DNA from: M3007 sp044224705
Lineage (GTDB): Bacteria > Bacteroidota > Bacteroidia > Chitinophagales > Saprospiraceae
Assembly (NCBI GenBank): GCA_044224705.1
Contig: JBGAJY010000003.1
Coordinates: 1 to 64,000, forward strand
Reading direction: 5' to 3'
DNA length: 64,000 bases
Shown: positions 1 through 9,374 of the stretch, in pieces
Numbering within the stretch: position 1 is the first letter of the stretch
How the letters are laid out: the number at the start of each line of letters is the position of its first letter
Made by a program: the position numbers and the translations under genes
The notes under the pieces: model-generated
Told to the model about the DNA's origin: nothing
The model's database searches: none
The model's input: only the letters and a program-made list of their open reading frames with translations

Positions 1-225
1 GTAGGCCGCACGCAGATCGGCTTCCACCTGCCGACTGCAGCGAGCGCTACGCTGACGGTGTACGACGAAACGGGCCGCGTGCTGTTCACGCAGAAAGGCG
101 ACTACGCGAAGGGCTACAACGCCGTGAGCCTGGATCGCGCTGTGCTGAACACCTCGGGCGTGTTGTACTACAAACTGGAAACCGCAACGGATGCGGCTAC
201 GATGAAGATGATCCAAACGAAGTAA
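1..225 (+). CDS. C-terminal end of a T9SS-sorted secreted protein (5' truncated)
   Basis: Only the last 74 codons lie in the window; the reading frame is open from base 1 to TAA at 223-225. The peptide is a type A T9SS sorting domain: a beta-rich module with TLTVYDETGR, then YAKGYNAVSLD, then VLYYKLET, ending MKMIQTK. In this family the domain directs export through the PorU/PorV sortase machinery to the cell surface. It is about 80 percent identical by eye to the C-terminus of the next gene (456-5153), so the two genes are probably tandem paralogues. The function of the missing part cannot be judged. Confidence 0.85.
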   Translation, partial: VGRTQIGFHLPTAASATLTVYDETGRVLFTQKGDYAKGYNAVSLDRAVLNTSGVLYYKLETATDAATMKMIQTK

Positions 226-262
226 GGGATGGAGGGGAACCCCTTCCTACCTGGTAAGTTTC

Positions 263-310
263 AATAAAAGGAAACCCCAGCCGGCTTGCCGGCTGGGGTT
301 TCCTTTTATT
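263..310 (+). terminator. Strong intrinsic terminator, 23-bp perfect stem
   Basis: A perfect 23-bp inverted repeat (263-285 with 288-310) has a two-base TT centre. The GC core is CCCCAGCCGGC; the outer part is A-rich on the left and T-rich on the right (TTTTATT). It follows the stop codon of the truncated T9SS gene by 37 bases. The symmetry would let it work in both directions, but only the plus-strand gene runs into it. Confidence 0.85.
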
Positions 311-455
311 TCAACCTGACTAGGTCCAAAAAATCCGGTTTAAGCGCCGAACGGGTGGACTTTCCCAATTGGCATGGTATCTTCAATACGCCATTTTCTG
401 CTCCGGCAGCATTTTGCAATAGATTCCGCTCCCTTTAAACTTCAATACAATCCTC

Positions 456-3400
456 ATGAAAAAGTGTTTCCTGTTCTCAAAAGAGTTGCGTGCTAAGGCA
501 GGCATTTCCCAAAAGAATGCTGAGATTATTGCCCCGTACAGAGCCCTGCAAGGTCTGTTTGGCCCAAAGTGGTTCATTACCCTTTGTTTGACGCTATTGG
601 TCTGTGCAGGAAAATCCTGGGGACAAATTGCCATAACGGTATCGAATACACCTTCAGCAAGGGATTTTAACAGCCAGGTTAACGCGAGCAACCCGACCGG
701 GGTGGTGAACGCCGGCCCCGACCAGACAACCTGCGTCAACGGAATTGTTATAATCGCAGGTACAGTCACGGGCAACACCAACGAGGGAACCTGGACCGCC
801 AGCATACCGGGAGGCTCATTCTCGCCAAGCAATACCTCGTTAATTGCCTATTACATCCCACCTCCCGGCAATACGCAGCCTGTTACCTTGACCCTGACAT
901 CGAACGAACCAAATCCAAGCTCCGACGATCTGGTGGTAACTTACGGCCCCCTGCCTCCTCTGACCCTCTCTACTACCGGACCTTCAAGTGTCACCTGCGA
1001 TGAAACGGTAACGATCCTCATAAAATCAGTGAACGGCTTCAAGGATATGAGCTCCTTGCAGTACAGTGTGAATTGGGATCCGGGTAAATTCAGCTATGTC
1101 AGCAACATGACTACCGCAATCGGCGGCGCATCACCGAGTATCGGCACGTTTGCAGTCGGCATGGGTAAAATCACCTACGCATGGGTAGATCCTTCCGGTT
1201 CCGAAGGCGAGGATCTCGCCGATGGCACACTTTTGTGGACGATCAAACTTAAAGCGCTCAACGCCACAGGAATGACTAACGTCAGCATTTCGGGCAATCC
1301 TACACCCATCGAGGCGACAAATGCTCAGTTCTGCGTACTCACAACCAGCGTGCAGAATAACGCCAACATTAACCTGATCCAGATACCGGTGGAAATCTCA
1401 GGTAACGATACGATTTGTCCCGGTCAAACCACGACTTTGACAGCGAACGGCGGCGTGACCTATTTATGGAACACCGGGGCTACTACGGCAGCAATTACCG
1501 TAAACCCTGCCGGTACCACAAATTACACCGTTACTGCTACCAATGGAGTGGGGTGCAGCGGGTCGGCCACTAAAATGATCGTGGTACGCCCACAGCCCAA
1601 TGCTCAGATTAGCGGCAATACCGCCATTTGTGGAGGCATTCCCACGACACTGACAGCCAGCGGCGGCATGTCCTACGTTTGGAGCACCGCGGAGACCACC
1701 GAAACCATTACGGTCAATCCCGTGACCCAAACGGATTATTCCGTTACCGTGACCAACATGGGCTGTACTTCCAGTACCGCTGTCGTGGTCACAGTCAATA
1801 CTGCACAAACGGTCAGCGCCGGCCCGGACCAAACAACCTGTATCGAAGGCGTCGCGCAACTGGCCGGTGCCGTTGGCGGCGGGGCGGGGGGCATCTGGGA
1901 CGATGGCGGCGCGGGAGGAAGTTTTTCTCCGGATAAAAACGCGCTGGATGCTATTTATACTCCGCCTTCCGGCAACACGGCTCCTATTACCCTGACCCTC
2001 AGTGCGAATGGCCCCTGCCCGGCTACGGATGAAATGATTATTCTGTACGGCGCCCTGCCACCCCTGACCCTGCATGCCGTGGGTCCCGACAGCGCCACTT
2101 GCGGCGATACCATCCTGTTCATGCTTCAGGCAACAAGCGGCTTTACAGGCATCAAATCACTGGCGTACAGCATCAATTGGGATCAAAACAAATTCATGTA
2201 TCTGGGTGATACGGCGAACATTATCGGCGGCAGCGCCCCCGTGATCGATACCTCAATGATCAATGGCGGTCAGCTCATTTATAACTGGACCGATCCAGCC
2301 GGCTCCACCGGCGAAGACCTGCCCGACAGTACGGTCTTGCTGATGATTCAACTGATCGTAGTAGCCAATGCCGGCCCGGCTGCCGTGGGTGTTACCAACA
2401 CACCAGTCATGATCGGAGCGACCAACGCCCAGCTATGCCCAATTACGGTCAGTGTGCAAAACAGTGATAGTATAGCCCTTAAACAGGCCATGGTGAGCTG
2501 CCCGGCCAATCAGTCCGTTTGTGCCAATGCACCTCCTGTTACCCTGGCCGGCGCCGCACCTGAGGGGGGTATGTACAGCGGGCCCGGCGTAAATGCTGCA
2601 AATATGTTCGACCCGGCTTTGGCGCCCTCCGGACCCAATATCATTACCTATACAGTAGGTGTTGTGGACTGTTCCAGCTCCTGCAATTTTACCATTACGG
2701 TCAATGCGGCGCCTGTTGCAGCTATTTCCGTTCTGGAAAATTCAGGAACACCCGACGATGCGGCCATCTGCCCGGGCAGCCCTGTAACGCTGACAGGCTC
2801 GGGCGGAACAACCTATTCCTGGAGCACCGGCGCCTCGACGGCTTCGACCACGGTTTCGCCATCTGAAACGACTGCTTATACCCTGACACTGACGGATGCG
2901 AATGCCTGTTCGGCCACGGCTACACAAATAATTACGGTCATCGATTCGCAAGCGCCGACAGTGGCCGGCGGCTGCCCGGCCAGTTCGGTTGAATTCTGCG
3001 ACCTGACGGTGAACGACCCGCAATTGTGGAATGAAATGTACTGGTGGGACGGCGCGATCTCCTCGCACGACCTGTGTGAAGGCTCGACCGATCTGAACAT
3101 CACCGCTACGGACGACATTTCGGGAGCATCGATAGCGATAGAATATTTGTTATTTCTCGACCTGGACGGCAACGGCACGATGGAAACGGTGATCAGCAGC
3201 ACCAACCTGCCGGGTACGAACAATGTCAATTACGACAACTCGGGCAACCCCAATTTCTCCGGAGGCACGCCCCGTGCCTTTGACGAACGACCCGTTCCGG
3301 CCAACCAGAAATACCGTTTTGCAATCGATCGCGTAAAAAACGGCAACAACTTGAAAGGGTACGTCCGTTGGGATACCGAGGATTTACCCGTCAACCCGGA

Positions 3401-5153
3401 TGACGCGACGCTCGACGGCGTAGCGCCCGAACTGCCCTACGGCACACACAAAATCCGGTGGATACTGACCGATGCCTGCGGTAACCAGTCACTGTGTGAA
3501 TACACATTTACCGTAAAAGACTGCAAACCTCCAATCGTGGAATGCCTCAGCGGAGTGAGTGCAGAAATCCTGATAACGGGCACCGTGACCCTGTGGGCTA
3601 CGGATTTTCTGCAATTTGCCCAGGACAACTGCACGCCGCCGACACCGTACACCTTGGGCAACCAGTTGAAATTTGCCGTCCGGAAATCGGGCGCAGGCAC
3701 GGGCTTTCCGCTCGACGGGGCAGGCAACCCGATCCCTTCTGTGACATTTTATTGTAATGACATCGGCACACAAACGGTTGAATTGTGGGCGCAGGACGCC
3801 GCCGGCAATACGGCTTTTTGCGTGACCTCCGTCCAGGTACAGGACTACTTTCACTGTGGCAGCCCGATCCTGGTTTCAGGCGAAATCAAAACCGAACCCC
3901 AAGCTGGTATGCAGGGCGTGGAAGATACACAGGTTCAGCTGAGCTGCATCCCGGTCAATGGAGCGCCGGCGATCAACTCCTTGGTTTTCTCTGATAATGC
4001 AGGAGCCTACCTGTTCTCCGCCGGCGTCCCCTTCGACGCGAACTGTACCCTGACGCCCATAAAAGACGACAATCCGATGAATGGCGTTTCAACCTTCGAC
4101 CTCGTGCTCATCTCCAAACATATCCTGGGCATCGATACGCTGAACTCGCCATATAAAATGATCGCAGCCGATGCGAATCAATCAAATTCGGTGACGACGT
4201 TCGACATCCTCGAACTGCGGAAATTGATCCTCGGTATCTATGCCGAACTGCCCAACAACAACTCCTGGCGCTTTATCGACAAGAATTTCACTTTCGCCGA
4301 TCCGCTCAATCCTTTCTCTTCTATACCATTTGCAGAAAACATTAGCCTGAACAACATTCAAAGTAACCAGTTTGGCGATTTCACCGGCATCAAAATCGGA
4401 GACGTGAACAATTCCGTCATCCTCAACGCCACAGGCCTGGGTGAAGAACGCATGGCCGGCACCCTGCTGCTCAACACGCAAGACCGCCTGGTGCAGGCGG
4501 GCGAGACCTTCGATGTGACGTTTTCAAACACCGGAATCCGGACCGGGGAAGGCGAAACTGCCGGGCAGGTTCAAGGCTTCCAGTTCACGCTGAACCTCGA
4601 CGGTCTGCAGGTGGCCGCTATTCCAACCAACAGCCGGGACAAGGTAAGCGCCGACAATTTCGGCGTGTTCAATCATGTTCCCAGGAGTATCGGGACAGGA
4701 GCGCTGACCGCGTCGATCGACGGCGCAGCTGAGTTCACAGTCCGTTTCCACGCCGAAAAGGCCGGCAAACTAAGCCGGATGCTGCAACTGAGCAACCAGA
4801 TCACACGCACGGAAGCTTATGACGCGGCCGGCCGGCGCCTCGACGTGGCTTTGCGCTTCGGATCCCCTGAGGGGATGACAACCAGTGGGGTCGGATTCGA
4901 ACTGTACCAGAACCAGCCGAACCCCTGGACGGATCGCACGCTGATCGGCTTCCACCTGCCGGCAAGCACGAGCGCTACCCTGACGGTGTACGACGAAACG
5001 GGCCGCATGCTGTTTACGCAAAAAGGCGACTACGCAAAGGGCTACCATGCCGTGAGCCTGGATCGCAGCGTGTTGAACACACCCGGCATCCTGTATTACA
5101 AACTCGAAACGGTCACCGACGTGGCTACGATGAAAATGATCCAGACCCGGTAA
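456..5153 (+). CDS. Giant secreted T9SS protein with two cohesin-like modules and a dockerin-like module
   Basis: 1565 residues. A hydrophobic signal segment (about 39-51) follows an unusually long N-terminal extension; no later Met precedes the signal, so the first ATG is kept. Two long repeats follow, each opening with AGPDQTTC (about 83 and 450) and continuing into a cohesin-like beta module (about 166-305 and 534-670) that shares a YSVNWD motif and a PxGSxGEDLxD segment. Between and after them are short Ig/PKD-like repeats. HYR-like segments ending in TDACGNQSLC lie near 1010. Residues about 1204-1262 resemble a type I dockerin: two Asp/Asn-rich calcium loops, each followed by an ILGI-like helix. 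A T9SS type A sorting domain occupies about 1480-1565. It is probably a cell-surface or matrix protein; its binding partner is unknown. The gene ends 21 bases from convergent msrB. Confidence 0.85.
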   Translation: MKKCFLFSKELRAKAGISQKNAEIIAPYRALQGLFGPKWFITLCLTLLVCAGKSWGQIAITVSNTPSARDFNSQVNASNPTGVVNAGPDQTTCVNGIVIIAGTVTGNTNEGTWTASIPGGSFSPSNTSLIAYYIPPPGNTQPVTLTLTSNEPNPSSDDLVVTYGPLPPLTLSTTGPSSVTCDETVTILIKSVNGFKDMSSLQYSVNWDPGKFSYVSNMTTAIGGASPSIGTFAVGMGKITYAWVDPSGSEGEDLADGTLLWTIKLKALNATGMTNVSISGNPTPIEATNAQFCVLTTSVQNNANINLIQIPVEISGNDTICPGQTTTLTANGGVTYLWNTGATTAAITVNPAGTTNYTVTATNGVGCSGSATKMIVVRPQPNAQISGNTAICGGIPTTLTASGGMSYVWSTAETTETITVNPVTQTDYSVTVTNMGCTSSTAVVVTVNTAQTVSAGPDQTTCIEGVAQLAGAVGGGAGGIWDDGGAGGSFSPDKNALDAIYTPPSGNTAPITLTLSANGPCPATDEMIILYGALPPLTLHAVGPDSATCGDTILFMLQATSGFTGIKSLAYSINWDQNKFMYLGDTANIIGGSAPVIDTSMINGGQLIYNWTDPAGSTGEDLPDSTVLLMIQLIVVANAGPAAVGVTNTPVMIGATNAQLCPITVSVQNSDSIALKQAMVSCPANQSVCANAPPVTLAGAAPEGGMYSGPGVNAANMFDPALAPSGPNIITYTVGVVDCSSSCNFTITVNAAPVAAISVLENSGTPDDAAICPGSPVTLTGSGGTTYSWSTGASTASTTVSPSETTAYTLTLTDANACSATATQIITVIDSQAPTVAGGCPASSVEFCDLTVNDPQLWNEMYWWDGAISSHDLCEGSTDLNITATDDISGASIAIEYLLFLDLDGNGTMETVISSTNLPGTNNVNYDNSGNPNFSGGTPRAFDERPVPANQKYRFAIDRVKNGNNLKGYVRWDTEDLPVNPDDATLDGVAPELPYGTHKIRWILTDACGNQSLCEYTFTVKDCKPPIVECLSGVSAEILITGTVTLWATDFLQFAQDNCTPPTPYTLGNQLKFAVRKSGAGTGFPLDGAGNPIPSVTFYCNDIGTQTVELWAQDAAGNTAFCVTSVQVQDYFHCGSPILVSGEIKTEPQAGMQGVEDTQVQLSCIPVNGAPAINSLVFSDNAGAYLFSAGVPFDANCTLTPIKDDNPMNGVSTFDLVLISKHILGIDTLNSPYKMIAADANQSNSVTTFDILELRKLILGIYAELPNNNSWRFIDKNFTFADPLNPFSSIPFAENISLNNIQSNQFGDFTGIKIGDVNNSVILNATGLGEERMAGTLLLNTQDRLVQAGETFDVTFSNTGIRTGEGETAGQVQGFQFTLNLDGLQVAAIPTNSRDKVSADNFGVFNHVPRSIGTGALTASIDGAAEFTVRFHAEKAGKLSRMLQLSNQITRTEAYDAAGRRLDVALRFGSPEGMTTSGVGFELYQNQPNPWTDRTLIGFHLPASTSATLTVYDETGRMLFTQKGDYAKGYHAVSLDRSVLNTPGILYYKLETVTDVATMKMIQTR

Positions 5154-5174
5154 TGGATGAGGGGCTGGATGTGG

Positions 5175-5705
5175 TCAACGCGGTACAAAATCCAAGGACA
5201 CCGAATTCATGCAATACCTCAGGTGAGTCGGCGGCGGACCATCGTCAAACACGTGGCCCAGGTGCCCGCCGCAACGCGCACATTCCACTTCGGTGCGCGA
5301 CATGCCGTAGGAGCCGTCGCCTTTTTCAGCGACATATTCGGGCTTGATGGGTTGAAAAAAAGAAGGCCAGCCCGTTCCGGATTCAAATTTTGTTTCCGAA
5401 TCAAACAGCGGCAAACCGCAGCCACGGCAGATGTAGGTGCCGGCAGCATGGTTGTTCCAAAGATCGCCGGTGAAAGCGCCTTCGGTGCTCTCCTCACGCA
5501 ACACACTGTATTCCAGTTCGTTGAGCTCTTTCTTCCATTCGGCGTCGCTTTTGACAACCGGGATCAGTTTGCCGGTTGCATCGTATTGCGGAGCGACAAT
5601 GAGAGAATCGCGGGCAGCTGCACTTGTCGCAGTAGAGGTGGTTTGGGGTGCGGGCTGAGGGGCATTGCAGGCTGCAATACCCAGGATCAAAACAAAATAC
5701 TTCAT
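5175..5705 (-). CDS. msrB: Peptide-methionine (R)-S-oxide reductase, lipoprotein form
   Basis: MsrB reduces the R-epimer of methionine sulfoxide in damaged proteins. Starting at 5705 gives 176 residues with a lipoprotein signal (MKYFVLILGIAAC, lipid Cys13). An upstream in-frame ATG at 5759 is rejected because it would bury the signal. The SelR domain spans about 53-176. Two zinc CxxC pairs are visible (Cys93/Cys96 and Cys142/Cys145), as are a GTGWPSF motif and the catalytic Cys165 in RYCMNSVSLDF. The lipid anchor implies a periplasmic-side protein. It is last in an apparent four-gene operon with lipB and two uncharacterised genes, 23 bases after the preceding gene. Confidence 0.93.
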   Translation of the reverse strand: MKYFVLILGIAACNAPQPAPQTTSTATSAAARDSLIVAPQYDATGKLIPVVKSDAEWKKELNELEYSVLREESTEGAFTGDLWNNHAAGTYICRGCGLPLFDSETKFESGTGWPSFFQPIKPEYVAEKGDGSYGMSRTEVECARCGGHLGHVFDDGPPPTHLRYCMNSVSLDFVPR

Positions 5706-5728
5706 GATGGGTGTTGTTGAAAAATGGA

Positions 5729-6169
5729 TCAATTCCGCCGTTTTCTCGGCTGGGTCCATTCCTCGCGTTCAGCAAATTCGACGATTTTTCTCATAAAATT
5801 CACCATGGAAAGGAAAACGAGAAAACCGACGGTAACCACAAGGTAAATCCAGCGATATGTTCCGGCATCGCTCAACCGGACACCTGAAAGCAACCAGGCC
5901 GAGCAACCGTTCATAAACGCCAAACCGAGGTAACTGTACACGGAAGTCCCCCAATACTTGAGGGTATTGTCCGCACTGAGACTCATCAGGCTGTTAAAAA
6001 TGGCAAAGAGCAGCGAAAATGCAGTTGCAATCGACCAGGGATAAAGACTGTCCATGGGGTAAATTCCCGTCTTGTCCAGCGCCCAGCCACCAAACATGAG
6101 GATAAACGCCCCGGCGAACACCAGGACGGCCTGTTTATAAGGCGGCATTTTTTGATCGATCATTAGCAT
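5729..6169 (-). CDS. Uncharacterised small integral membrane protein (about four TM helices)
   Basis: 146 residues with hydrophobic stretches at about 12-28, 43-62, 75-95 and 105-126, and a basic tail ending PRKRRN. I do not recognise a family. Starts at 6169 (MLMIDQ) or 6163 (MIDQK) are both possible; the gap to the upstream gene is 7-13 bases. Position in the lipB-msrB operon suggests co-transcription but gives no clear function. Confidence 0.75.
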   Translation of the reverse strand: MLMIDQKMPPYKQAVLVFAGAFILMFGGWALDKTGIYPMDSLYPWSIATAFSLLFAIFNSLMSLSADNTLKYWGTSVYSYLGLAFMNGCSAWLLSGVRLSDAGTYRWIYLVVTVGFLVFLSMVNFMRKIVEFAEREEWTQPRKRRN

Positions 6170-6176
6170 GATGTGG

Positions 6177-6587
6177 TTATTTAATCATCACCCCTTTGCG
6201 ATTCAGGATGGGGATGTCGGTGAAATGCATGGCTTCGAGGCTGCCGGGGACAAAGACGTATTTTTTGTCGTACAGGTAGTCGTGGTAGGAAAAACTCACC
6301 CAATACTCATTGGCGAGCGACAAAACGGATTTTTCCACCGGTTCAATTTTTACCACCTCCAGAGGGCCAATCGATTCCCAGAAATAGCGTAGTGTGGTAG
6401 TTTGACGTTGTTCGCCGTCGAGTACGCCATACCCGCGGGAATTGACTAAAACGGAATAAATCGGTTCGTTTTTGAGATTGATCAGGTAGGTATCCCAAAA
6501 ATCTTCATGGTCTTCTTCAAATTCAAGACGGGGGACGATGGCCACTGCCAGGTCTTCTACTTTCAGGATCGGAATATCTTTTTTCAT
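6177..6587 (-). CDS. Conserved hypothetical protein, 136 residues
   Basis: A soluble acidic protein without signal peptide or membrane segment, starting MKKDIPILKVEDLAVAIV. I cannot assign a domain with confidence. Its ATG overlaps the TGA of lipB by four bases (6584-6587), a classic translational-coupling arrangement, so it is almost certainly expressed with lipB. Confidence 0.8.
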   Translation of the reverse strand: MKKDIPILKVEDLAVAIVPRLEFEEDHEDFWDTYLINLKNEPIYSVLVNSRGYGVLDGEQRQTTTLRYFWESIGPLEVVKIEPVEKSVLSLANEYWVSFSYHDYLYDKKYVFVPGSLEAMHFTDIPILNRKGVMIK

Positions 6588-7345
6588 GACGGGTTACAGG
6601 CTGTAATGGGGGAGAGCAGGGTTGTTATTTCACATTCAAAAACGGCTGAAAAATGCTGTTTGACGCGGGATTTTACAAGATTCATGTCCACCGCATGACC
6701 CAATTCACGGTCGAGAGAAGTCACCGTTTTATCTGGATCGGCGATGCCGCAAGGTACGATGTAGTCAAAATACTCGAGCGGCGTATTCACGTTGAAAGCC
6801 CAGCCGTGCAGCGTAACCCAGCGGCTGAGGTGGACGCCGATCGCGCAGATTTTTCGCTGTTTTTCCGCATTTTGAACCGCGCTGTTCCAGTCGTTGCCCT
6901 TTACCCATACCCCCGTGTAGTCTTTGATCCGATAAGCTTCCAACCCGAAATCGGCGAGGGTGCGGATGATGACCTCTTCGACGTTGCGGACATAGCGGTG
7001 CACATCGGTAAAAAAACATTCGAGATCGAGGATCGGGTAACCGACCAGTTGGCCCGGGCCATGAAATGTGATGTCGCCGCCGCGGTTGATCGGGAAATAC
7101 TGGATGCCGCGTTCGGTCAGCTCCGCTTCGCTGAGCAGCAGATTTTGCGCAGAGCCGCTTTTGCCGAGGGTGAAGACAGGCGGGTGTTCGACAAAAATCA
7201 GGCGATGTTCCTGAGGATAGGAGCCGGGTGCCAACTCCCTGTTTTTCAATTTATTGTCGACCAATGCACGGTGCACGGCCGTTTGGTAGTCCCAGGCGTC
7301 GCCGTAATTTTTCAGGCCTAAATCTTCAAAACAAACGCTTTGCAT
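6584..7345 (-). CDS. lipB: Octanoyl-[acyl-carrier protein] transferase
   Basis: LipB moves octanoate from acyl carrier protein to the lipoyl domains of enzymes such as the glycine cleavage H protein and 2-oxo acid dehydrogenases, in the cytoplasm. At 253 residues it is close to the family size. The diagnostic RGGDITFHGPGQLVGYPI block lies at 88-105. Lys165 in the KICAIGVHLSRW block and Cys199 in IVPCGI match the Cys/Lys catalytic dyad of LipB. It is first in a four-gene minus-strand operon with two unknown genes and msrB, and divergent from pyrG. The glycine cleavage P-protein gene is also in this window, but about 33 kb away. Confidence 0.95.
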   Translation of the reverse strand: MQSVCFEDLGLKNYGDAWDYQTAVHRALVDNKLKNRELAPGSYPQEHRLIFVEHPPVFTLGKSGSAQNLLLSEAELTERGIQYFPINRGGDITFHGPGQLVGYPILDLECFFTDVHRYVRNVEEVIIRTLADFGLEAYRIKDYTGVWVKGNDWNSAVQNAEKQRKICAIGVHLSRWVTLHGWAFNVNTPLEYFDYIVPCGIADPDKTVTSLDRELGHAVDMNLVKSRVKQHFSAVFECEITTLLSPITACNPS

Positions 7346-7521
7346 GCGCGTAAAACAGAAGGGAAGAGGAGATGTTTTGTGTTATTCCGCCCAAAGGGCA
7401 TTTGCCGGCAGGTATTTTGGCAGATGACGGGTGGTTCAGTCGAAATTTACGGTAAAATAAGAACCTGCGGCGGCAACGACAAAAATGCCGTCACAAGCAC
7501 CACGACGCGGCAAGCATTGTC

Positions 7522-7529
7522 TACCTTTG
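7522..7529 (+). promoter_or_regulatory. Bacteroidota -7 box for pyrG
   Basis: TACCTTTG matches the Bacteroidota -7 consensus TAnnTTTG and lies 25 bases before the pyrG ATG. No clear TTTG -33 element sits at the expected distance. Confidence 0.55.
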
Positions 7530-7554
7530 TATCCCGTAACAGATCGAAACGTAC

Positions 7555-9165
7555 ATGACGAAATACATTTTTGTTACGGGCGGCGTCACCTCCTCGCTCG
7601 GCAAAGGCATTCTTTGTGCTTCCCTCGCCAAACTGCTCCAGGCACGCGGCTTTTCCGTAACCATTCAAAAGTTTGACCCCTACATCAACGTGGACCCGGG
7701 CACGTTGAACCCCTATGAGCATGGGGAATGCTACGTCACCGAAGACGGCGCAGAAACGGACCTCGACCTGGGCCACTACGAACGTTTTCTCAACACGCCC
7801 ACCAGCCGCGCCAATAACGTGACCACGGGTCTGGTGTACCAGACCGTTATCGAAAAAGAGCGCGCCGGGGAGTATCTCGGCAAAACCGTTCAAGTCATCC
7901 CACACATCACAGACGAGATCAAACGGCGCATGCTGCTGCTCGGCCAAACCGGCCAGTACGACATCGTGATCACCGAACTGGGCGGCACGGTCGGCGATAT
8001 TGAATCGCTGCCCTACGTCGAATCGGTGCGCCAAATGCGCTGGGAACTGGGCCGCGACAACTGTATCGTGATCCACCTGACCCTGGTGCCTTACCTCAAC
8101 GCGGCCAAGGAACTGAAGACAAAGCCCACGCAACACTCTGTAAAAGAACTGCTTAGCCTCGGCGTGCAGCCCGACATCCTGGCTTGCCGGACGGAACACC
8201 CGCTGGGCTCCGACCTGCGCCGCAAGATTGCCTTGTTCTGCAACGTGGAAATGTCGTCGGTTATCGAGGCCATCGACGCCGACAGTATTTACGACGTACC
8301 GATGCTGTTCCTGAAAGAACGGCTCGATACGGTGGTCATTTCCAAATTGCACCTCAGCGATCGTCGCGAGCCCAACCTGGCTTCCTGGAAAAGTTTTTTG
8401 GGTAAACTCAAAAACCCCATGCACGAAGTGCGGATCGGGCTCATCGGCAAGTACAACGAACTGCCCGACGCGTACAAATCCATCTACGAGGCCTTCGTGC
8501 ATGCCGGCGCCGTGAACGAATGCAAAGTGCGCGTGGTGCCCGTGCACGCGGAAAAACTCGAAGGCAGTTACCAGGACGTCAGCCATGCGCTGGCCGATCT
8601 GAACGGCATCCTGGTAGCGCCCGGCTTTGGCGAGCGCGGCATCGAGGGCAAACTGATGGCCATCCGCTACGCCAGGGAGCATAAAGTGCCCTTTTTCGGC
8701 ATTTGCCTCGGCATGCAAACCGCCTGTGTCGAATTTGCCCGCAATGTATTGGGCCTCAGTGATGCGGCCTCAACGGAGGTAAATCCCGACACCTCGAACC
8801 CGGTGATCGACCTCATGCCTGAGCAGAAAAAAATCACTCAGAAGGGCGGCACCATGCGTCTGGGCGCCTACGCCTGCGAATTGAAGAAAAAAAGCAAAGC
8901 CCATTCGGCGTACCAAAACCTCCAGATCAGCGAGCGCCACCGCCACCGCTGGGAGTTCAACAACGACTACCTGGAAAGTTTTGAAAAAGCCGGGATGATC
9001 CCCACGGGCATCAATCCGGATGCCGAACTGGTGGAAATCATGGAATTAAAAGACCATCCCTGGTTTGTGGGCGTGCAATTTCACCCCGAATTAAAGAGTA
9101 CGGTGGAAAGTCCGCATCCCTTGTTCGTGTCGTTTGTGAAGGCTTGTATTAAAGGGAAAATGTAA
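7555..9165 (+). CDS. pyrG: CTP synthase
   Basis: Converts UTP to CTP using glutamine and ATP, the last step of pyrimidine nucleotide synthesis. 536 residues, the normal bacterial length. The N-terminal synthetase domain opens MTKYIFVTGGVTSSLGKGI and carries EHGECYVTEDGAETDLDLG. The C-terminal class I glutamine amidotransferase domain has the nucleophile Cys384 in GICLGMQ and the His/Glu pair in FHPELKS near the end. The ATG follows a good TACCTTTG promoter box. The next small gene starts 16 bases downstream. Confidence 0.98.
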   Translation: MTKYIFVTGGVTSSLGKGILCASLAKLLQARGFSVTIQKFDPYINVDPGTLNPYEHGECYVTEDGAETDLDLGHYERFLNTPTSRANNVTTGLVYQTVIEKERAGEYLGKTVQVIPHITDEIKRRMLLLGQTGQYDIVITELGGTVGDIESLPYVESVRQMRWELGRDNCIVIHLTLVPYLNAAKELKTKPTQHSVKELLSLGVQPDILACRTEHPLGSDLRRKIALFCNVEMSSVIEAIDADSIYDVPMLFLKERLDTVVISKLHLSDRREPNLASWKSFLGKLKNPMHEVRIGLIGKYNELPDAYKSIYEAFVHAGAVNECKVRVVPVHAEKLEGSYQDVSHALADLNGILVAPGFGERGIEGKLMAIRYAREHKVPFFGICLGMQTACVEFARNVLGLSDAASTEVNPDTSNPVIDLMPEQKKITQKGGTMRLGAYACELKKKSKAHSAYQNLQISERHRHRWEFNNDYLESFEKAGMIPTGINPDAELVEIMELKDHPWFVGVQFHPELKSTVESPHPLFVSFVKACIKGKM

Positions 9166-9181
9166 TAACTCCCTGAAAAAC

Positions 9182-9367
9182 ATGACCGACAGGGTACGCA
9201 ACAAGGCCATCGAAATCGCTAATGCATTGCTGAAAGAAGGCCACGAAGACGATTTTGCCATCCCCGTTGCGATCAGCAAAGCGGAGGAGTGGGCGAAAAA
9301 AAGAGGAATTCCGATTTTCAAAAAAGTCCGGACAGCAAAGACCAAATCCAGCGAGATTTTCGAATAG
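9182..9367 (+). CDS. Small YdaT/DUF2188-like protein, 61 residues
   Basis: A 61-residue basic helical protein. Its core (KAIEIANALLKEGHEDDFAI, then KAEEWAKKRG) resembles the helix pair found in small YdaT-like/DUF2188-type proteins; this is recognition by eye. It follows pyrG by 16 bases on the same strand and so may be co-transcribed. It ends eight bases from a convergent small membrane protein gene. Confidence 0.7.
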   Translation: MTDRVRNKAIEIANALLKEGHEDDFAIPVAISKAEEWAKKRGIPIFKKVRTAKTKSSEIFE

Positions 9368-9374
9368 CTCGCGG

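Noticed and set aside
383..832. 149-codon frame on the minus strand over the start of the first large T9SS gene
   Set aside because: It is antisense to a well-supported signal peptide and coding region and shows no recognisable domain.
3542..3994. Short plus-strand frames inside the first T9SS gene
   Set aside because: Out-of-frame shadows with Arg/Pro-rich composition.
7447..8718. 423-codon minus-strand frame across pyrG
   Set aside because: Composition is typical of the antisense of a GC-rich gene (His/Val/Gly/Phe rich); pyrG is certain.
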